The notes beneath the pieces were generated by a model. The model saw only the letters and a list, made by a program, of their open reading frames with translations, was not told the DNA's origin and ran no database searches. Positions 18,127 through 22,431 of a stretch of 22,431 bases of DNA are shown piece after piece. Both the position numbers and the translations under genes were made by a program. This DNA comes from Chara braunii (lineage: Eukaryota; Streptophyta; Charophyceae; Charales; Characeae). The stretch spans positions 286,107-308,537 of the forward strand of contig BFEA01000283.1 in NCBI GenBank assembly GCA_003427395.1, given 5' to 3'. Position 1 is the first letter of the stretch. The number at the start of each line of letters is the position of its first letter.

Positions 18127-19822
18127 ATGGGTCATAAATATGACACTCGTGCTAAGAGGAAAGCAATGAGAACCAGCAATACCACTCGAGATGATCCGAT
18201 TGTTACGTCAAAAGTTGGAACTGGACATTCGAAGACATCAAAGAAAAGTGGAAATGATGAGAAATCGGTCAATCTTGGATGTGAACATGGTTAGGACGAT
18301 AAGTTTGTTTGGAGCGAAGTTGAACGTGCATCTTCGCACGGGAATACCTTTGTTGATACTGAAAACACTGTTGCAGGAGGGGGTGGTGACGATTGTCGTG
18401 TAGATAGAGATGCTTCACGTAGAGGTCTGTTGGGAAGGTCCAATATTCTTACATTTTTCGATTACGAGGATGATAACGCTACGGGTGATCCGAAAGAATG
18501 GTGTGTTGAATCTACAGTCAAGAGAAGAAAAAGTCGGTGGTTCGAAAACTAATCTTTTGGGTTTTCCCGAAGTGTTGGAACTTAGGTTGGATGATAATCG
18601 GGCGAGGCGGCAACCTGTTGTTGTTGAAACGGGAACTTAGATTATGAGAGCGCCGAATGTGCTCCCCGACAATGCACTTGCATCTCTTCCATTTTGTGCA
18701 GGGGTCGTTGAACGTGCACGTGTTCGTGATTCGTGTTCGCAATCTGAACGCAATGGACGCGAAATAAATGTTTGCGCCACATCGTGACCACAAAATTCTT
18801 CGGAGATTGTTGTGCTGCCCGATGATAACGATGCACCAAGTGTCTGTACTCCGAATCTGCGCGTTCACCTTGCTATATGGTTTGACGATGCGAGGAAGGT
18901 TGGCATGCAAAATGTCTTGACTGAGGTGTTTTTTGAAATGTTTGTCAAAAGTGCTACAGTCATAAAAAATGGACGAATATGAGAAAACTTTCTCGACTTA
19001 AAAAAAAACAAACTCACTGATGTGCGGTTAGAATGACGCTCCCCTCTTCCTTCAAACTCGTTGAATGTTTCGGATTTAGAGGCTTCTTCTATGTTGCAAT
19101 CGATTTTTAACGAGGAGTTCATTGTTCTCTCTCATGAGGAGATTACCAGAATGACAACTTATTTGTCATATTGTCCGACCGTAGGGACAATTCCTCATCC
19201 CTTTCACAGATATGCACGGATACAGAACCTTTCAAAAAGATTTCTCTTGTGGTTGCTTCTTTCGCTCCTCATTCCGCTCCGGTCAGTAGAGTCCCCCTTA
19301 AAGCAGCATTTCCTCCAAATTTTCAACGTCTTGCGAATTTTATTCCACCATCCAATATGTCAACGCTGATTGTCACTACCTCTGTTGTTGTTTCTACTTT
19401 GCCGGACGTTACAACTACTCCGTCTCCTGTCAGTTATCTTGTGCCCGCTTTTACGCCATCAACAGAACATATGCACATCCATACAGGACCCTTGAGACAA
19501 CCGAGTTATTCTAATTTTAACATTGCAATATATGACACTCTTGAATCTATTGGTCCCAAAAAGACACTTGCACACTTGTCTCATCTTGACAGTTCTCACA
19601 GGATTCAAACTATTATGGAAGCAACATAGAAATTGAATACGAGCATGAACATCTAGAGGTGTGCGGATGCTATAATTCATCTCGATTACAATCGATAAGG
19701 ATAGGGTCGATTCGGAACTTTCGAGGAGTATCGTCGCAAAGTGTTGCAACAAGTTTTTGTCCGTGAGGTGTTGCAAGAGTATCGTTCCAGCGAAGGGAGT
19801 TGGTTTGTGTTATAAGAGATAT
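18127..19822 (+). pseudogene. Unrecognised second reading region inside the Helitron
   Basis: Three successive frames can be followed. 18127-18552 (MGHKYDTRAKRKAM, then after one TAG DDKFVWSEVERASS and ILTFFDYEDDNATGDP). About 18555-19170 (FPEVLELRLDDNRARRQP, AIWFDDARKVGMQNVL, SDLEASSMLQSIFNEEF; one TAG, several TGA). Then 19171-19822 (SLVVASFAPHSAPVSRVP, a Ser/Thr/Pro/Val-rich part, and EEYRRKVLQQVFVREVL, with stops from 19627 on). I recognise no domain. It does not look like the RPA-like proteins of some plant Helitrons. It could be a lineage-specific Helitron gene or captured host exons. Position between the helicase and the 3' terminus supports cargo or accessory status. Confidence 0.45.
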
Positions 19823-19975
19823 AGGAAGAGAGAAATGTTTATTGGGCGATCGTCCAACCTTTGCCTTAATGACAAATTTTTAGATAGTCATCTTTGGTTT
19901 CAGTTACGTGATTGCCCCTACAAGAGATGTGGGAGGAGAGGGACAAAGAAATAGGAAGAGAGAGAGAGGGAGAGA

Positions 19976-19984
19976 GCGAGAGCG

Positions 19985-20018
<34 letters not shown>

Positions 20019-20046
20019 ATGGATATATATATATATATAGAGAGAG

Positions 20047-20077
<31 letters not shown>
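19976..20077. repeat. GA, GATA, TA and A-tract compound repeat
   Basis: GATA repeats (19986-20017), TA repeats (20023-20039), a short GA run, then 31 consecutive A (20047-20077). Confidence 0.97.
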
Positions 20078-20078
<1 letters not shown>

Positions 20079-20269
20079 GACTTAAATAATTTTGGACATA
20101 ATATTATTGCATTTTTTTAAGTGGACGTTGATTCCACTACGTGATATTTGTGCCTTAATCATACTGCGGCCACTTGCTTACTGTAACGAAACGGAAAATC
20201 TTGATATGAAACATTTTTTCTTTGCATACTTCTGTTCGTCTTTCTTTATTCTTTGCCCTTTTGTTGCTC

Positions 20270-20430
20270 CACCCTCTCTCTCTCTCTTTATACATCTCTC
20301 AATTTCTCTCTCTCTATATCTATCTATCTTTATCTTTATCTTTATCTCTATCTTTTTCTTTCTTTCTCTCTCTCTTTGTCTATCCTGTCTCGCATCGCAT
20401 TTTCTCCTGTTTTTTTTTTTTTTCTTCAAT
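20270..20430. repeat. Imperfect CT / TATC tract
   Basis: CTCTCT blocks mixed with TATCTATC and CTTTAT units, ending in a T tract near 20411-20423. Confidence 0.9.
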
Positions 20431-20584
20431 TTGTCACTTTTTAAATTCGTGAATTAGACTTAGATTTTGTAGTCAGTTTTCGGCTATTCTTTATTATCCT
20501 GTGATTCGTTTTTTTTTTTTTTTAAGTCTGTCTGAGTTTATGCGAATGACCCGTGTCAGGTCGTCTGCAACATTTCCTATTTTT

Positions 20585-20627
20585 GCGGGCATGGCCCGTA
20601 CCGCCCGCACCGTAGACGCTTAGCTAG
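20585..20627 (+). other. Helitron 3' terminus: hairpin plus CTAG
   Basis: GCGGGC (20585-20590) pairs with GCCCGC (20603-20608). An alternative inner pairing GGGC-ATG-GCCC is also possible. Fifteen bases follow, then CTAG (20624-20627) and a flanking T. Canonical Helitrons end in a 3' hairpin about 10-15 bases before CTRR and insert between A and T, which this matches. The hairpin acts as the rolling-circle stop signal in active elements. Confidence 0.85.
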
Positions 20628-20760
20628 TATATATGTATACGGGTCGGGGGGCCCTAGGGGGTTTCCCTCATCACTCCTGAATATGTACACACATACACCA
20701 CACACACGCACACACATACACCCCAGACACAACCCACACACACTGCACACACACGCTACA
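20628..20760. other. Short flank and CA-rich stretch
   Basis: ATATATGTATAC, a G/C run (GGGGGGCCCTAGGGGG), then imperfect CA repeats (about 20683-20760). No gene. Confidence 0.6.
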
Positions 20761-20885
20761 CACGAGGACGTGCTCGGCAACCCCCTAATTTGCGCTCGGT
20801 CGAACATGTTCGGTTCCCGCTCGATCGAGCGTCCGAACATGTTAGGGTGCTCAGTGGGGCGTCGAGCATGTTCGGTGCTCCATAG
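20761..20885 (+). mobile_element. Truncated 3' end of a hAT-type MITE
   Basis: GAACATGTTCGG words, CCGAACATGTT and a terminal GTTCGGTGCTCCATAG match the 3' subterminal block and end of the MITE family (GTTCGGTGTGCTCCACAG in the copy at 11767). The other end and a target duplication were not found. Confidence 0.6.
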
Positions 20886-20894
20886 GTGTGGCGA

Positions 20895-21465
20895 GAGGAG
20901 GTGGAAAAAGTGATAGCACACGTGTCAAGGTTAAAAGCACTAGGTCTGGATGACATCTTGGTGGAACCTTGAAACTATTCAAACACCTCCTCACAACTTC
21001 TTTGTCGGTCTCCTCACAAGGGCATACAATGAAGCACTTAGGAAATGAACCTTTCCACAAGGCTTTTGTTGATGCACATGTAATCCTCCTTTACAAGAAG
21101 GGGCCAAAGGAGGACTTGCGTAACTGCCGGCCAATCTCTATCTTGAACTCTTCGTACAAGTTTTTGGCCAAGGTACTAGCGACCCGCCCCAACGAAGTTC
21201 TGCCACATATTATTGACAACACTCAAACGGGGTTCCTTGCAGGACACAAAATCTAGCATATTGATGGTGCAAGTTTTGTGCAATGGGTTCTTGAAGAGGA
21301 GCGGTGCAACGAATAAACAAGGGCCACAAGATCTAGAAAACGTGTATGATCGGGTGTGTTGGTTACTTGTACAACAAAGCATGGCCCACAGGGGAATAGG
21401 GCAAACTTTCTATGGTTCGATCAAAGCCTGCTCAGGGGAGCTAATACTGCAATTCAGTTACATAG
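20895..21465 (+). pseudogene. Truncated LINE reverse transcriptase
   Basis: Broken frames give, in order, EEVEKVIAHVSRLKALGLDD (20895; the APGPDG-type entry), LTRAYNEALR (21014), then AFVDAHVILLYKKGPKEDLR, RPISILNSSYKFLAKVLATR, LPHIIDNTQTGFLAGHKI (21063-21256), and after another shift QDLENVYDRVCW with GIGQTFYGSIKACSGE. These correspond to the fingers and first palm motif of LINE-type reverse transcriptases, including the Asp of the (L)DLEKAYD motif. The YADD motif, endonuclease and 3' end are absent. At least three frame breaks and a stop after GHKI make it dead. It starts nine bases after the MITE fragment and stops near 21465. Confidence 0.9.
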
Positions 21466-21469
21466 CACC

Positions 21470-21657
21470 TTTAACCGCGGATCCCATGACCTCAGTCGTG
21501 GTCGAGGAGGCCGTCCGGGACTTCACGACTGAGGCCGTGCGACTGAGTTAATGAGTGGCCGCACCACGGGCAGGCGGAGCCACGCTCCGGAGATCGGCTC
21601 GCTCGTGCCACCTGCTCAGGTCGTTCCCCGACCCTACCACATTTATATAAAAAAAAA
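21470..21657. other. GC-rich segment with inverted repeat and short A tail
   Basis: CCTCAGTCGTG (21490-21500) and CACGACTGAGG (21524-21534) are exact inverted repeats within GC-rich DNA unlike either neighbour. The segment ends near TATATAAAAAAAAA (to 21657). It might be a short retroelement or a foreign patch, but no A or B box was recognised, so no class is assigned. Confidence 0.4.
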
Positions 21658-21739
21658 TGAAATGTGTGGGGCGGGTGTTATTTCATAATATATACCCCCT
21701 CCGAATTGCAAATTTAAAGTTGTTGGGGGGTGGTGTGTT

Positions 21740-21761
21740 TTGAAAATACAAGACACAGAAA

Positions 21762-21805
<44 letters not shown>

Positions 21806-21807
21806 GA
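21740..21807. repeat. GA-rich lead-in repeat
   Basis: AGAGAGAG runs with CAGAG interruptions before the 320-base tandem units. Confidence 0.9.
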
Positions 21808-21839
21808 GAAGTAAGTAAGAGAGTGGTTGAGGTAGGCAT

Positions 21840-21921
<82 letters not shown>

Positions 21922-21939
21922 GACCGAAACAAAGGTGAG

Positions 21940-21988
<49 letters not shown>

Positions 21989-22127
21989 AAAACACAACTG
22001 AGAGAAAGAGAGGAAACAGAGAGATATACTGAACAGAGATATTGAGGACCACAAAAAACAACAAAAATAAGAGGTGAAAAGTGGAGGAACCGGACAAATG
22101 GGGGGTTGAGAGAGAAAGACAAAGAGA
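21808..22127 (+). repeat. 320-base tandem unit, copy 1, with GT-GA microsatellite
   Basis: Starts GAAGTAAGTAAGAGAG. It contains GGTAGGCATG, a GT run (21841-21873) joined directly to a GA run (21874-21917), a second GA run (about 21944-21986), ACAGAG, GAGGACCACAAAAA, AAAATAAGAGGTGAA and GGAACCGGACAAATGGGGGG. Copy 2 begins at 22128. Long open frames here are translation of the dinucleotides. Confidence 0.85.
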
Positions 22128-22187
22128 GAAGTAAGTAAGAGAGAGAGATGTAGGCATTTTGAAATTAAGGGCGAAAGCAATGGGGGA

Positions 22188-22267
<80 letters not shown>

Positions 22268-22396
22268 CATGGAGAGACAAACACACAAGTAATGGAGAGA
22301 GAAAAGATAGAGATACACTAATGAGAGAAACAGAGGAGCACAAAAACCAAGAAAAATAAAAGGTGAAGAGTGAGGGAACCGGTTACGTGGGGGGTT

Positions 22397-22431
<35 letters not shown>
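22128..22431 (+). repeat. 320-base tandem unit, copy 2, cut by window end
   Basis: Starts GAAGTAAGTAAGAGAG. It repeats the same landmarks: GTAGGCAT, GT run (22190-22223) joined to GA run (22224-22266), AGAGGAGCACAAAAACC, AAAATAAAAGGTGAAGAG and GGAACCGGTTACGTGGGGGG, then GA to the window edge. It lacks the second internal GA run and carries an extra stretch near 22155-22188. Confidence 0.85.

Larger units (their letters stand above)
10903..20627 (+). mobile_element. Decayed Helitron; 3' end clear, 5' end uncertain
   Basis: The element contains a fused Rep-helicase reading region (13321-18044) and ends with a Helitron-type terminus: a GC hairpin (20585-20608), then CTAG at 20624-20627 followed by T. 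These are the hallmarks of canonical Helitrons, which transpose by rolling circle and insert between A and T without target duplication. The start given is only the first codon of the upstream reading region that seems to belong to the same protein. The true 5' TC terminus was not found and may lie further left. The copy is inactive: frames are broken, Walker A is deleted, and MITEs have inserted. It is nested with a 1-kb internal duplication. Confidence 0.65.

Noticed and set aside
18127-18552. RPA-like protein, as found in some plant Helitrons
   Set aside because: No OB-fold or zinc-finger landmarks of RPA70 could be recognised in any frame.
21470-21640. tRNA-derived SINE
   Set aside because: No recognisable A or B box promoter motifs or tRNA-like fold were seen.

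Overview
The window is eukaryotic, non-genic, repeat-rich DNA. The best guess is a plant or other streptophyte genome. The reasons are a canonical RepHel Helitron ending in CTAG, several hAT-type elements with 8-bp target duplications, a plant-like LINE reverse transcriptase fragment, long GA/CT and GT microsatellites, and no operons or bacterial signals. The species cannot be named from the sequence. I see no intact protein-coding gene, tRNA, rRNA or CRISPR array. Most long open frames are translations of simple repeats.

Layout. 1-1850: arrays of the tetramers GATT/TTGA and their reverse complement, which switch strand polarity several times, hold a 29-bp-arm hairpin, and are interleaved with diverged copies of a C-rich unit. 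1856-3748: a GTACGG-rich element fragment, a CT tract and a complete 753-bp hAT-type element with terminal inverted repeats (TIRs) and an 8-bp target duplication. 3749-7100: microsatellites, a reverse-strand copy of a short hAT-type MITE, an 84% identical inverted repeat with 76-bp arms and a 6-nt loop, and a long degenerate CAGACAGG array. 7101-9810: an unrecognised decayed gene with charged, probably coiled-coil protein, whose downstream part is split by a second MITE copy.

10903-20627: a large decayed Helitron. Its replication initiator (HUH Rep) and PIF1-like helicase can be followed from about 13860 to 18044 through at least eight frame changes and many stops. An unrecognised second reading region (18127-19822) lies between the helicase and a clear Helitron 3' terminus (hairpin plus CTAG, 20585-20627). 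The N-terminal part of the same long frame was hit by a MITE, and about 1 kb including that MITE was then tandemly duplicated (11286-13273).

20628-22431: a MITE-end fragment, a truncated LINE reverse transcriptase, a GC-rich inverted repeat, and a tandem array of about 320-bp units built around GT-GA compound microsatellites.

Nothing here works as a pathway. The biology is in the transposons: one small hAT-type family can be defined fully from this window (11-bp TIR, 8-bp target duplication, CCGAAC subterminal repeats), and its insertions and a later duplication can be put in order. Most in-frame stops in the Helitron are TGA, several at positions where the family has Arg, which fits CpG-methylation decay (CGA to TGA). 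All comparisons were made by eye.
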